Assembly (NCBI GenBank): GCA_020726505.1
Contig: JAHLEZ010000001.1
Location: 1,736,001-1,800,000, forward strand
DNA length: 64,000 bases
Source of the DNA: Leptodontidium sp. MPI-SDFR-AT-0119
Lineage: Eukaryota; Ascomycota; Leotiomycetes; Helotiales; Leptodontidiaceae
Reading direction: 5' to 3'
A model generated the notes under the pieces. It saw only the letters and a list, made by a program, of their open reading frames with translations, was not told the DNA's origin and made no database searches. Every line of letters begins with the position of its first letter. Positions within the stretch are counted from its first letter, which is position 1. This document shows, in pieces, positions 33,056-47,567 of the stretch. A program made the position numbers and the translations under genes.

Positions 33056-34901
33056 TCAATCGAGCTTTGCAACTTCCTTGATCTTGATGTCAATCGACAT
33101 CCCCCATCCTTCCCTTCCGCCGATCCAGTTCTTGTGCTTTCCAACCTTGTCGATATCCGACACGTGGTCATCCAAAGCCTCTCTCAACATCATCGCATCA
33201 TCTCTGACCTTCTTGATTGACAATATCAATCTCAAACCCTCTTTGTCGTTTTCCTTTCCAAAACCGTTTGCCCATTCTGAATTGACCTTGATGCGAGGCT
33301 CATCCTCGTCGAAATTTCCACCTGGATAGATCTTGCTGATCAACAATCCGATCGAACCCAAGTATCTCGTCCACCATATTTCCTCGGGAGTCAGAATTGA
33401 TTGGAGGCTGAGTTTGAAATCGGCTTCACGTGGTGGCAATTCGCCCTCGTATCGCTCTTCCAACATCAATGCAAGGAGTGCTCGATCTGCGTGCGATACT
33501 CCATGGGTAGATGCCATGAATCCTGCACTTGTGCAGTACAGAGCTGCTGTAGATGCAATCTCCTTCGACATCGGGGCGTGGACGTAAAGAACGTTAGCGA
33601 AGGCGTGAATGACATGCTTGCTGATAGATTCTGGAAATGAACGGCCGCCCTCTTCCTTGGACGCAGCAGGAATTGAGTTAATGATAAGAGTGCTGAGAGC
33701 TTCTGCGGACTTGCGCCCAGAATTCTCGGTAGCTACTTCGAGGGGATCGTCATCTCTAATGCTTTGCGGGAGCTCCCTGAAGAGTACCCCTTCTCGAACA
33801 CCACCTTGACAGAAATGAGCTTCCTTGATTCCATGTGGAAGGGCCTCTGTCAGGACGTTGACCAAAAAGGCAACCGCTGGGACCTGAGCACGTCGTCGAT
33901 CGGAAACTCGGAAGATTTTCTCTGCCTCTCGTGCTACTTTCTTCAGAGTTTCAACATCTTCGAATTTCTCCTTGCTTGCTCTGTAGCCGTTGATGATCGA
34001 GATGGGATAATGACGTCCGTGAACTTGGCTCATGTACAGAAGCAAGTATCCCCAACCTCTGAACCCGCCTCCAGAGAGGTAGAGGGGGAATCCTCCTTGG
34101 GTCTTAGCCCGTTCAGCCATGTCTTCGGGTATTTCGAGCGCGTTATAGGCGTTTCTGAAGTTCTCTTCCATCTCCTCGCGCAATTTTGCCACGGCGACAT
34201 CTCCTTCCTCCTCACTTTTGCCTTTTCTCAAATCTTCCAGTTTCTTGGTCAGAGCTGCAGCTCCGTACGGGAAGCTCACCGAACCCCTTGGACTGACTTC
34301 GACCTTGCCGTCGATCGATCTCATCCACGTGATCTGTGCAGAACCCCCGCCCAGGTCCATCACGATTCCACTCACTGTTGAGAAACCGCTGGCAACACCC
34401 AGAGCACCAACATACCCTTCTTCCTCCTTACCTAGCATTTCGACCTCTAGACCGGTGGCCTTTTGGACCGCTTTACGATACTCGACGGAATTGACGGCGG
34501 TGCGGGTTGCTTCTGTAGCGATAATTCTGATATTATGATCAGAAACATTGAGATCTTTGCAGATGACTTTGAAGCGCATCAGAGCTGCGATGATTTGATC
34601 GATAATATCGTCCGAGATAGGAATTCTTTCGCCGGTCTCGTCGTCATACTGGGCAGAATACAAACTGATATCAAGACGGTAAGAAACCAAAGTTGGCAAG
34701 ATACGGGAAGTTGGCGGCGCAAGACTGGATACGGAGAATCTGATACCGTTGCTGGAAATAATTAGAATTGAATACAAAAAGATGTTGAAATTGTGTTTAC
34801 CTTCCCATGTCCACGATGCCCCGCAGATATTTATCCCCTTTGTTCTGCAGCTCCACTTCACGGCCGCCATTGCAGAATGGAATTTCGGGACCGCCTCCCA
34901 T
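33056..34901 (-). CDS. RTG2: Retrograde regulation protein 2, Ppx/GppA phosphatase family
   Basis: Exons 34801-34901 and 33056-34751 with a 49-nt intron; 598 residues, close to the usual RTG2 length. The ASKHA nucleotide-binding signature DMGSNGIRFS starts at residue 31 and is split by the intron; the second phosphate loop is MDLGGGSAQ at about 165-173. In yeast, Rtg2 relays mitochondrial dysfunction by releasing Mks1 inhibition of Rtg1/Rtg3, and it is also a SAGA-like complex component; the role in filamentous fungi is less clear. A longer single ORF begins at 35101, but its first 117 codons read through the intron in the wrong frame and match nothing, so the start at 34901 is correct. Upstream lies a composite CACGTGACGTCA element. 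Confidence 0.93.
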
Positions 34902-35064
34902 CTTTGCGTAGTTGAGATGAATTGATGGAATTTATGATGGATTGTTTGTATCAATGGAAGATGAGATGAAATTGAGGGGAAGTGGAATGTTGTTGGACAA
35001 ACAAGGAATTCCGAAACCCTGCCATGCTCTAGCGCTGTTGGCAGACATTGGCACTCGGGAGGGA

Positions 35065-35076
35065 CACGTGACGTCA
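35065..35076. promoter_or_regulatory. Overlapping E-box and CRE upstream of RTG2
   Basis: CACGTG (35065-35070) overlaps a perfect palindromic TGACGTCA (35069-35076) about 165 bp upstream of the RTG2 start. These are consensus sites for bHLH (Cbf1 type) and ATF/CREB bZIP factors respectively. Binding is inferred from sequence only. Confidence 0.55.
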
Positions 35077-38000
35077 TAGCGGACTTCACGTAAATATACA
35101 AGTTGGACTTTCTGGCTTAGCTAGTGAGAAGTACCGATGGACTAAACGTAATTTATCTTACTCTGGGTAGTGGTGCCTAAAGATTTGCAATGTGAATGTG
35201 GTGTTTGTGTGCTGTTAGCATCCCATCACCATGCCACCCCAAGCGAGGCGTTTTAGGGGAAACAAAACAAATCACAACAACAGAGCCAACTCATGCCAAC
35301 TCTTTCTCTGGCAAATTGTCGAAGGACAGGGAAGGCAGATATATCATAGCCTAGACTCTTGAGTGAATCTTTCACAACCCGCCCACCAACGACTTTGAGG
35401 TCAGCATGATCGGGAGGCTTGGTTTCATCGTGCTTGAGGGAGAGGGCACGAAAATGGCGAGATGCGGGGTTAGAAAGATCGCAATGTCGCAAAAATCGGT
35501 ACTCAACATAGATAGATAATATGGTGGACTTTCTTCCCTTTAAGAGGTCCAAAACCGGCGGCAACAGAAGCATTCTAAAATCGTCCACGCGCCTGCCAAT
35601 TTGTGCCAGCAGAGTAGTTGATCAATTGAACCGAAAAATCAACAGTCTTGGCGACTTCATCTAACTTACTTCATAAACGCTTTTTTCGATTCAGAAATTT
35701 GCCACCAAGTTCCAACAAAAAGGCTCTCCTGGAAGCGAATGGCCGAGTGTCGCTGGGAAATTTAGGCGAGCTCGGCAGTCAACAAAACAGCGCCAAGACC
35801 TCTCATCAACACCAAAAAAAATCTCCAAAACGATGCAACACAACACCAAAAGGTTCCAAATAAATAAAGGTCAAGAAAAAAAAATGCAAAAATGGAAGAA
35901 ACCCGACCACTAGTCGACTTTCCACCCTCCAGGCTGGGGATTAACCTACAGACCCTGACTGTGGCCGATAGGTATCATTTCTTTTTCAACCACCCACTCA
36001 TTGCTGAGTCTGGTCCATTATGCACCCGCACTTACGGAGAACCATTGACAGATAATACGTTATTTGGATAGATATTGGTGCTACTGAGATGATGCGTAGA
36101 TCGGGGTTTCTGCGGGGGTTTAGTTGGTTGTGTTTACGCGACGCGAGGAGCTGGAGGTATCGACGAGTTCACCTTTCTGACGGAGATAAGGTGCTCACGC
36201 TCAGGGCAGCTGTAAGATCCAATCTTTACCCGTGGTAATCGGTCAAAGAATCCTCTTGATTAACGTTAGTTCTACGCTGAAAAGTGTTAAACTCCCCGCA
36301 TATCACATTCGGCTTGATAATGCGACGAGTGAAGTATTTTGTCACTTGAAGCGTGAGACATGTCCATCTAGCCAGTCTATGAGTGAAGCTGAAATTGGAA
36401 TTCTAGAATACCTTGGCAACAGATCAAGTCGTCACTAGAGTCTAGACGAGGGAGACATCAACAACAACTTCAAGAATGGGGAGAGACCCCCCCCCCCGGA
36501 TAATCGAGAGATTCAACAGCAGTAGTTTTTTAACCCGTAGAGTGCATATATTTTCGGTGTCTATTCTGATATAGTATAATGGTTTTCGATGAGTACTAGT
36601 AGCTGAGATATTGCCATTTTCGTGCACAATGTCATTCCCCTCTTCAGTTCCATCACGTTCACAACGTCCCATCCAACGCACCCATCTATCTGTCTTTAAC
36701 CTCAAACAACAACTCGAGATCGGATACATCCTCAATAATCTACATTGAAAAAAAAGAAGAAAAAAACAATCTTTCAGTCGCCTGCATTCTTTTACGCATC
36801 TTCTGTACTTCGAAAACGAAGACCAACATCAGGGCCGTACTACTATTTTGTGTTGGGCGACCTTTCCGCTTAGGCTGCTTAGGCTCATCCCGTTCTCTAT
36901 CATGGTATGCTTTTGTGCCCACTGATCCAGAAGGCTAAGTAGTAAACTAGACGAGACGGAAGAATAGAATCAATCGAAATTATCAATAAGGTATAAGTGA
37001 ATGAAAGCCCACTCGTCTAATTGGACGTCCAAAATGGGTATAGCCCCCTCTTTTCAAATTTCTCAGACCCGAATGAGAATGTATCTCGTTAGAATATAAA
37101 CGTTATTTTATCGGTACTACACCTCCCAATATCCTTCAACAAACACGAACACAAACACACACAGAAAACACAAACGTAGTCTCTAGACAAAGCAATGGTG
37201 AAACTCTGTCGTGAGGGGCTGGGATTGTGACTGGTGTTAAGCCTTGAGCTGTAAAAGCAAGAGATAAAGGAGGAGCAAGCCCCTGATTTGAGATGATACC
37301 ACGTGAGACGGCGGGATTCAGGAGGTTGGTTACCTGGTAGTAGCATAAGTATTTGACAACACTCATACCCTCGACAACAGGATTTCCATTTCCATTCCAG
37401 CTCTGGTACTTAAGACCCAATAATCATGCAGGTAAATTTAAATCGAGACCTGAGTAACACTACCAGCGAGAAAATAATTTCATATCATACCATACCGTCT
37501 AGGTTCATACTATCATGTTAGCACCCAAAAAAAAAAGGTTCCTTACACGAACCACAGGACCTCAACGCTTGCTCGAGTAATTCTGAGACTGATACGATGC
37601 GTACAGCCTGTCTTTGTTACCCCTAGAAGGCTGTTTGTTTATATACCCCTCCTCTTCTCTCTACCTCTAGAAAAAAGTAGAGCGAGCCAGGTGAATATTG
37701 GTATGAAGTAGTACTGTATTACTTACACAGAACTTCCCAAGTCCCAAATCAGATGACCCATTCCGACATTCGGAATTCACAATTCCCTTCCAATTCTAAT
37801 CTCCATTCTCCCAAGGTTCCGCTCTCTTTTTCATGACCCACTCGCAAGTATATAAACCCCTAACCTCCACAGAGATGAAGGATAACAACAACCCGGGCCA
37901 AAGCCCCGCATCTTGCAATAAATGAAGTTCTTTCTACAGTACTTTCGTTTCATTTATCGGGATCAAGAATTTCGGGACGAGAAGTCTGGCTTGACAAAAA

Positions 38001-38992
38001 TGACCATTTCCCTCCGATACCCCGTTGCGAGGACACCAGAAACAAAAAGTGGCATGTGTAAATTCCAAATCTCGAATGACAACAAGAAGGTACTCGACTG
38101 CGGAATAATTTGTTGACAGAGAGGTGTCTACAACATCAACGACCAGACAACTAAAACACAAATCTTAGGCGAGTAGAGAGGAAGTTATCCTGACATTCTG
38201 AGAAATACGCTGAGTCCAAGATAACACAACGAACCACAAACTTCCTTCCTACTGTATTCGAAGAAGAAGGGAAATAGGCCGTGAGGGTGGAAGGTTAACG
38301 TGAACTGTGGTAGTTTTAGTTCCCTCGCGGTTCCTGGTCTGGAATAAATACCCCAATGTCGACGACCGTAACAGGTAACACTTCGAACTTGGCAGGCGAA
38401 GGTTGAGAGGTGGCAAGGTGGAGAATGGAGAAAGTGAGGCGGTGTGTGTGAGAGTGAGAGAATGCTCCTAGCTCGATTGAACTGCCGGTTGTCACGTTAT
38501 TGTACTTTCTACTTCATTTTACGTCACAACTTCGAATTCAATCTCGGATCTCGATGTTGATGTCGATATCGACGGTAGGTAGAAAGAATACTCCGATTTC
38601 AGAAGAAAAAACCTTTTGCATTAGACTACCTATGAGGTGCATTTATGGCCGATTACTTGCTCACATAGAGGCATTAGGCAGCAAGATCGCATGGAGAACT
38701 CCTCACCCACCCTCCAAACCACGTCAAGTAAAGTCTCCACGTGATTCCCATCCCATCCCATCTTTCCATAAAGTCGAGATGTCGTCGCTGCAAAGGTATA
38801 TAAAGGAAGTGCTCAAATCAAAGAGAAGCTTATGTAGGCGCGAAAGAGAAGTAGTCAAGAGGTATTTATCTAGACGACCCTAGGTAGCAGGGCTAAATTA
38901 GCTCTTGATGTGGAATAAGCTTGGAGGGATGTGGTGTGTGCAGGTGTGAGATTTTTGAAATGTCTGAGAAGATATATGGGAAACTCCGATAC
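35077..38992. other. 3.9-kb stretch with no recognised gene
   Basis: Lies between the RTG2 promoter and the sulfhydrylase 3' end. A minus frame at 35253-35588 (111 codons) is soluble-looking but not recognised. An 11-C homopolymer is at 36487-36497 and a CA-rich tract near 37140-37170. The 38.0-38.9 kb part may be the sulfhydrylase 3' UTR. No RNA gene supported. Confidence 0.45.
36487..36497. repeat. C11 homopolymer
   Basis: Eleven consecutive C; its exact length may be unreliable in the assembly. Confidence 0.8.
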
Positions 38993-40714
<1,722 letters not shown>

Positions 40715-41257
40715 TGTGAAGGTTTGATGGTCTCTCTGTCTGTATGTGGGGGATGGAAGAGGATGAACTGGAGAAGAAATCTAGAAGTGGGCGACGTTCT
40801 TTTTGAGCAATTTTTTCACTCCTCCTGCCTGACTGTGTCTGTTGGAGGTACTCGGGTGACTGAGAGTAAGTAAGTGAGGTGAGGTCGGCGATGGCGATCC
40901 TGGAGTGTGGGGTAATAGCTGGCTTGAGCACGCCATTCTGCCCGACTGGACGGAGCACTGGGCTCTACTCGAAGCGGAATGAAGCTGTGCCATTCCATTC
41001 ACTCTTTGTCCAATGAGCGGCGCAGCAATGGTGCAAATATGCACTTGGCTGTGCGAATTTTCTTTTGCATTTTGCTTTGTCTGCTTAATTTGGAGCTCCG
41101 AAGCCGCACAGAAGAAGGAAGGGTGTGATGTCGTGGGCCAGTGGTCTGGCCTGCAGTAAGCCGGCAGGTACTGTACAATACAGGCAGGTAAAACAGCACA
41201 GCACAGTACAGCGCAGCTCAAGGATGAGGTAAGTGAGGGAATACGAGGCAAAGAAGG

Positions 41258-41275
41258 TATGTAGGTAGGTAGGTA
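41258..41275. repeat. GTAG tetranucleotide run
   Basis: About four tandem GTAG-type units in the sulfhydrylase upstream region. Confidence 0.7.
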
Positions 41276-41570
41276 CGTGACTGAGGTGGTAGAGCTAAGG
41301 TCAGCCAAAGCTTGATGACCCCGCCAAATTGATAAGAGGGCGATTGCCAGTGACATACAGGGGCAACAGTGAAAAGATATCCCGCCCCGAGACAATGCGG
41401 ATTTAGCTGAATAAGCGGCGATGACTGAATATCCTAACTGTAGGTATGATTGGTTCCGACGCAGATCGATCTCAGCGGCTTCATCCTTCCCTCCTGCAGC
41501 GCGCCTTGTCGGGCTTGACTTGTCGAAGCTGAAATGCAGTTTCTCGGGAATCCCAACAACCTTATTATAA

Positions 41571-41595
41571 CCACTGCCACTGCCACTGCCACTGG
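41571..41595. repeat. CCACTG hexanucleotide repeat
   Basis: Four tandem CCACTG units upstream of the sulfhydrylase gene. Confidence 0.8.
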
Positions 41596-42836
41596 CCCGG
41601 GACTCGACGACTGAAAGGCGAGAGCTGGATATCGGATTTGAAGAGGGATGCGAGAGGATCTGATGGCAGGATAACTTCCTCTTCGGGTAATTAATTATCT
41701 ATTGTCTGTACCGAGACCCAAGAGGATTTTAGGTCTTGTGCTACCACACGGTATTTGGACGGTACTTGAGCCTAGCTTGTGCCTGGGTACCTGGGTAGCT
41801 TTGCTTCACAAGTGCAAATTAATAGGCAATTATCTAGTTAGATAATAAGTGCTACCGGCACTCTAATTCGGGTGCCACTCCCAAATCACCAAGCCTCTCT
41901 CAGCATCACCTCTGGCTACCACTCAAACTTCTTACCCAAGTGTCGACACCGACACGGATTGCCTTCTTGGCGCCATTCGAGGTTACGGATGAGGATGACG
42001 AAGCGAGGTCAATTCTGTCACAGCGGACGTACCACAGCCTGTTACGACGGAACTTAGTGGGTGGGTTCAAAACAGGAGAACCTTGCGGAGGTGCTTATAT
42101 CGCCACCGCTACTGGATAGATACATTTGTCAGTTGAAAGTAGTACTGTATGAGTAGAACGTGGGTTTCTATTTCTATTTGGATACAATATAGTTGATTTG
42201 TATTAGAAGAGCACAAAAATGAAATTTAATGAAGCTGTAGAAAATAGTAAAAAGCGAGCAACAGGTTTAGTGAGTGTACTGTATCTCATTCCAATCAAAT
42301 CGCATTCTTAAAAAAGAGAAGAAAAATCATGAAAGACGTATCATTATTTTTCTAAGCATCATCAAACTCCGCTTGCGAAAAAAAGTAAATAAAAAACTAA
42401 TACTTCAGTCAAGAACCTGTCAGACAAAACTGCATGCATACATACATAGGACCGGGACCAGCCACCACTCCCAAGAGGCTGTTTCGGTTGCACGTCCTAT
42501 ATACTCATGATGCGAACCCTCCCCAACAAACCAACCCAATTCAATCCGATCCATAAAAGTCATAATGCAGGCCCGTCCATCCGTCCATCCATCACCCCCC
42601 TCATCCCTCAAAAGAAGGATAGAGGGCGAGAGGAGAAGGGGAGAACAGAACAAGCGAGCAAGCGAAGAAGCCCTCAAGACTCCCCTATTCCCACCTCAAA
42701 CAAAATCCCCATACTCCTCATCCACACCATCCCTCTTCCCAGGCCACTTCCTATTGCCTCTCCCCTCCTTCCTCCAACCCCACCACTTCACATCCTCCCC
42801 TCCACCACCCTGCCCACCGACACCAAGCAAGCTATT

Positions 42837-43494
42837 TCACGCTCCGAGTCCCTGCGGCGCCTCCTTCATAGCGGTCTTAGCCTGGCGATCAGTCTTGATG
42901 CCCGAGAGACCACCCTTGAACATCTGCAGCGCAACAAGCGCACTGGACGCCGTCCAGAGCAGCCACGAGAAAGCGGCGAATGTTGCGTCGGCGCGGGCGG
43001 CTGCGCACACGGAGCCGCGGCAGAAGAGGAGCTTGCCGAGGAAGACGGCGAGGGCGATGAAGCCCGCGAAGTAGAAGAGCATGCTTAGGACATTGAAGCC
43101 GAGGATTGCGAAGGGGTGGGAGGCTGGTGTGGTGTGTTAGTATTGGTGTTTGGACTTGAGTTTTCTAGAGAGTGAGTTAAATAGAGGGGGGAAGGAGGTA
43201 CCTTTTGCCATGAATCGTGGTGCCAGTTCTAGGTAGGCGATTGAGATGAATGACCAGAGGGAGACGAAGATCAGGAAGTTTATTTGCGATGGCGAGGCTG
43301 TGAGGGTATCGTTGTTGTACCAGTGGGCGACTATATTTCTCATCAGTACTTATTCATACTTTTACTCACTTACACATTGTCGCATCACAATACAACAGAA
43401 TTTGACAGTACGTACCATATGCTGAGAGACCCATCGTCACCAGAGCGAAAACACCCTGGGCGATGCGGATTGGCAACAACAAGTTAGGCGCCAT
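42837..43494 (-). CDS. Four-helix MARVEL-domain membrane protein
   Basis: Exons 43416-43494, 43202-43330 and 42837-43123; introns 85 and 78 nt; 164 residues. Four hydrophobic segments are visible: LPIRIAQGVFALVTMGLSAY, INFLIFVSLWSFISIAYL, FAILGFNVLSMLFYFAGFIA with ALAVFLGKLL, and AAFSWLLWTASSALVALQMF. Two cysteines and an Arg lie in the last extracytoplasmic loop (LFCRGSVCAAARA). This is the pattern of fungal MARVEL proteins such as Nce102/Fhn1 relatives, which sit in the plasma membrane and organise eisosome-type domains or take part in unconventional export; the precise role here is inferred. The start MAPNLLLPIR precedes the first helix directly, as usual. The C-terminal tail is short and charged. 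Confidence 0.85.
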
Positions 43495-46400
43495 TTCGAA
43501 GGTTGTGTATGAGATTTTTGAGGTTGCGGTTGAGCGGTAGTGAGTTGTTGTTTATTTGGCGACTTCGTTCAAGAATCGCTTGTTAAAGTTGTTCGGAAGC
43601 GGCTGCAACTCGTGCGCGCGTTTGTAAGGAGTGTATGAATATATAGACCGGTGGCAGTGGTGAGGGTTGAGGGGAGGGAGCAAAGGTTGACAAGTTTGAG
43701 GGAAAGGTGCGGGTGCGGCAGTTGATAAGAGGAGGACGAAGAAGGCGGAGGAGGAAGAAAGTACCGTGGAGATGATCGCAGACCACCCACTTGAGATTAG
43801 TTTAAAGTTAGGTAGGTGAGTGGGAAGAGGAAGATAAGAAGAGAGGGAGAGAGTAATTACGGGAGAAGAGCAAGATGGGCAGGCGATTTTGATTTGAAGG
43901 CGTCGAAGCCCTTGTATGAGAGGGCAGACGCACCGCATAATCTGGGGACGGTAGTCTTGACTCTTGACCCCTTCTGTATCAATTTTGAAACGGGCAGGGA
44001 GGCCAGGGGAGGGCATGGAGGCGACAGGGGCGCCTATCACACACCAGGGCTGGGGTCAACAGGGGACTTGACGTCGATTCCGCCAATGAGACTGTGCGAA
44101 TCAGAGAAGACCATAGCGATGTCGACATGCTGGTCCTGACTGGCCCTGGTCAGGGCGATATGATATTGTCCGGCGATATGGTATTTTTTTTTTGGACTGG
44201 GCTGAAAAACACCACTTGCTGTATGGGGATAGGTTACATAGGGTTGGTTGGGTTAGGGGGTTAGGGAGGATAAGAGAAGGGGACCTTGAAATTTGACTAT
44301 TGCTCGGCTCTGAACTTCTCTTGGAGACTTGACCGATTGATTTGATTGAATTTGATTTGATTGAATGCCTAGGTAGATTTAGGTATTATTGACCGATGGC
44401 GCGGGTAGCCAATTAACTGGAGTTGTGGAAGTGCACCAGCTGTGGCGCCCGCAATCTCCTTTGCACAATTACCCCTCATTGCACACCAGCCTGGCCTGGC
44501 CTGCCCTCGTCCATTGTGAAATTGAGCAGAAACTGCGCCAAGAAAGTCATGACAAGAAGGAAACCAATTAAAAACAAAAACAATAAAACCATCCAGTCAG
44601 TCTGAAATCAACCTCGGGATGCCAACAATCGGCTAGTTGGTAAAAGTAAAATGAAAAAAAAAAGCGCTTACCCTTTCCCTCTTGTTTGGTTTTGTCCACT
44701 ATGACTTAACCTCCGTAACTTGTCTTGCGTCTATCCCCTGGCCTGGCCTTACCATACCATACTCCGTACTTCCGAATCGAAGCTCTTGTTTTCCCTTCCC
44801 TTCCCTCCCCATGAACCTCAAGTCACGAAGCTTTCAGAAGAAAATCAAAAAATGCGGGCTCCGATACATGCGCTTTGTCCTTCCAAGACTTCTCCAAGAC
44901 TTCTCCAAGGCCAAGCAGCCATCCATCGCCTCGGCAGTGAAACAAACAAAGTCGCGCTCAGAGACGATTGTCGACTCGAGAAACTCGAGCAACCTTGCCT
45001 GACCGTGACATTTTGCGGCTCCCAAGACCCTTTTCTTGACCGTGCAGACGCCTTGGTATGTCTTGATCTCTCGCACTGCACTGCTGCAGACGAGGAGAGT
45101 TCATCGGAGACTCAGAAGTGGATTTGATCGTCAAATCGTCCGTGACGCCAAGATCGCCAAGATCGCCTTTCGCTGTGTTCTGATCTGTCTTTGTTTAGAG
45201 AGTCAGTTCAGGTTTCTCCTTAGCCCGTCCAATCATGTGCGTCTTCGACTCGATGCCGCGTCGATTCATGTTTGGAAAATGAGGACGAGGATGTGTCAAT
45301 GCAAAGATCGGGCTGTAACAGAATCTATTTTGAGCCCGCGTTGACGAAGTGTGGAGGTCGCATCATTTGTCTGAAGATTGACTCGTTCACGTGATTGTGA
45401 AGGGGGGTTTGGGATAGGTAGGAGCTAACCTAAACGAGACTGTTTCTAACTGGTTTGGTAGCACATCCAAGATGGGAGATAGAAATCATTGTTTGATCTG
45501 ATGTGTGAGAGTAAGAGTAAGATATCTTGGGAGATGGAGAAATGCTTGAGTTTTGTGTGGAGGTGAAGGGGAGGGGGGAAATTGGGTGGTTTCTGAGGTC
45601 TTGGTGATTTTCACCCCAAGTTTGATGATGTTCTTGATGGGCTTGGAATTTGATGGGGTCTTATTTCTGTGCTTTCGTCTGGTCTTGAGAATTGTTCCTC
45701 GGGTACGAAGTGTGGAGTGTTGAAGCTTGTTGTCCAAGATGAATAGTGGGGGATGGGTGCGCCAAGCGAGGCTGTCTGAGGAGAGAGGAGCGAGTAATAT
45801 GAAGGTGAACTTCATCTTTTTGACTGATCTCTAGGACAGTAAATCATGGCTAGGGATAGTAACATATAGAAAACAGCCCTGCATGAATGAGATGCTGCTT
45901 CTTTTCTGCTGTTAAGCCCAGTGGTCTTCACCTCCTCCGGCTTCACCTCACATCACTAGATACTGAATCAATCACGCCGGTCAACAATTAATGCCGCTAA
46001 CTTATTCAACTAAGCAGTATTCACACCCACTACCTCGAGCCTTCACTAAGGTATCTTACGTTAGTTCACATATTTTTGATGCTCAGCTTGAGCATAAATA
46101 CAGATATCTCTTTGCTCGAGATCCAGCCTTATCAGCATAGAGAGGCCGTTATGGTGCTCGTTTTAGGCTGGACTTTGTACTGTGCTCTACGTTGCTAGGG
46201 GCCGCGCGATAGTACATGGTTTTGATTTCTATAACCTTCAGGCATGAATGTAAGTCAAAAGGAAGTGAGGATACCTAGGTAGGAATAGCTTGTTTCGCCT
46301 GGTAGGTGATAGGTGGGTCGTTTGGTACTGCTGGACGAAGCTGTTTGTTGTTAGCTCGCGTAGTGTATCTAACGTCCCTTACGAATAGTCAAAAGTCACA

Positions 46401-46760
46401 CAATAGGGGGAAATAATACCCCTGGATAGGCATTAAAAGAGCTGTCAGCTGAGGATATTCTAGAATCTGCTCGCTTACTAGGAGTCTCTATTCTTTCTTC
46501 CCTGCCTTCGATACGGGTCATCGGTAGATGGCTATGGTTCTCTGGGATTTGTACTCGTTGTCTTTGCAACTGACACTGTTCTAGGTAGAAAAAGAGGCTG
46601 TTGATATAGCTGCTGGGCGTTTGGGTTGGGATAAGACGTCAGTAAGGTAAAGCGCACGAAATCATGAAGCAAGCGCTCTGAGCTGAGAAGGAAGGATGTG
46701 TTCATGGAATGAAGGTTCAGTAGCTCATTCGGTCTCTTCTTTAGTGATTCAGAGATTCGC
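43495..46760. other. 3.3-kb stretch with no recognised gene
   Basis: Includes the MARVEL-gene leader and promoter. Minus frames at 43552-44040 and 45486-45815 and plus frames near 44682-45344 overlap one another and have biased, low-complexity products. A short direct repeat (ACTTCTCCAAG twice) lies near 44886-44908. Nothing coding is supported. Confidence 0.45.
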
Positions 46761-47567
46761 TCAACTACCCGAGAGCTTGCTGATACCCGGCATTTTTCCA
46801 ATCCAATCATCTGCACCACCTTCGACTGCATCAACGAGCCATCTTGCAAGTAAAGCCCTATGAATAGCTGACGTCCATCCTCTTTGGCCAACCCATCCGG
46901 TGAAAACCTTGCCATCCCCTCTACCCTTTCTCCAGCTAGCTTCATCAGAGTCCCCGGTGATTTGCGCGAGACGAAACACAGTCCAGTCCAATCCCTCGGC
47001 GCCATTCTCGAAAGCGCGGCTGATGCCCAAGGCATTCTGATAGGCGGCATTGGCAAAAAGAGGCATCAAGAAGGGCGTCACTGCTTGCATGATATTCCAC
47101 TTATCCTCGAGTTTCTTGGCAGATATGGTACCCATCGCCAAAATGCGACGGACGCGGTGTTCGCGCATAGCTGGGAAGAGAGACACGTAGATGTCGGCGT
47201 ACATTGAATGACTGATGCTTCCGTCGAGGAGGCTGGGGCCCAAAAGCGAGATGACCATGGATGACTTGGCCACAGCGGACGATAACGCCTTACGATCGTT
47301 CATTTCGCTTTTTATGACCTGAAGAATGTGAGTAAAAGCGGGTCACCGATCGCTATCGTATCCAGCGAATCAAAGGCTCTTCACAGAAGTTTTTATGAAG
47401 AGGGGAAAACAAACCTCGAGATAGGTGTTTGCAGCTAAATCTTGCGGGAGTTTAGAAGGAGTCCTGGCGAACATAATGGCGTAGTGCTTGCGGTGGACGA
47501 GCTCCCTCAGAAGGCAGATGCCTGCTGGACCAGTTCCCCCAAGAACCAGGATTTTACGGTTAGACAT
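46761..47567 (-). CDS. NmrA/SDR-like NAD(P)-binding protein
   Basis: Exons 47415-47567 and 46761-47318 with a 96-nt intron whose donor is GTTTGT; 236 residues. The N-terminus has the Rossmann motif VLGGTGPAGICLL (residues 8-20, GGTGxxG type). The remainder reads as an atypical short-chain dehydrogenase of the NAD(P)-binding (NmrA/YwnB-like) group: SSMVISLLGP, RVRRILAMGT and GLDWTVFRLAQITGD. It has no clear YxxxK catalytic pair, so the enzyme activity is not certain; such proteins act as reductases, epimerases or redox sensors. It is one of only two apparently intact genes in the 46.7-57 kb accessory block. Confidence 0.8.

Larger units (their letters stand above)
40715..42836. other. Intergenic, sulfhydrylase promoter and MARVEL-gene 3' side
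   Basis: 2.1 kb. It includes a long pyrimidine-biased minus frame (40781-41395), judged non-coding leader. A CCAAT box on the plus strand lies near 41012. Short repeats: GTAG units at about 41258-41275 and TGCCAC units at 41571-41595. No gene supported. Confidence 0.45.

Noticed and set aside
33764..34381. 205-codon plus frame antisense to RTG2
   Set aside because: Antisense of a well-supported conserved exon; no domain of its own.
34752..35101. N-terminal extension of RTG2 to the ATG at 35101
   Set aside because: It reads through the 49-nt intron in the wrong frame; the spliced start at 34901 restores the family N-terminus with DMGSN.
35253..35588. 111-codon minus frame downstream of nothing recognised
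   Set aside because: No signal peptide or domain, no splice partners and poor start context; kept only as a mention in the intergenic entry.
40781..41395. 204-codon minus-strand frame upstream of the sulfhydrylase
   Set aside because: The product is Ser/Pro/Leu/Cys-rich low complexity with no domain. It lies in the expected promoter and leader of the downstream gene, and the frame is kept open by pyrimidine bias.
43552..44040. 162-codon minus frame upstream of the MARVEL gene
   Set aside because: Pro/Ser/Leu-rich, no domain, located in the leader and promoter region; overlapping frames of similar composition are present.
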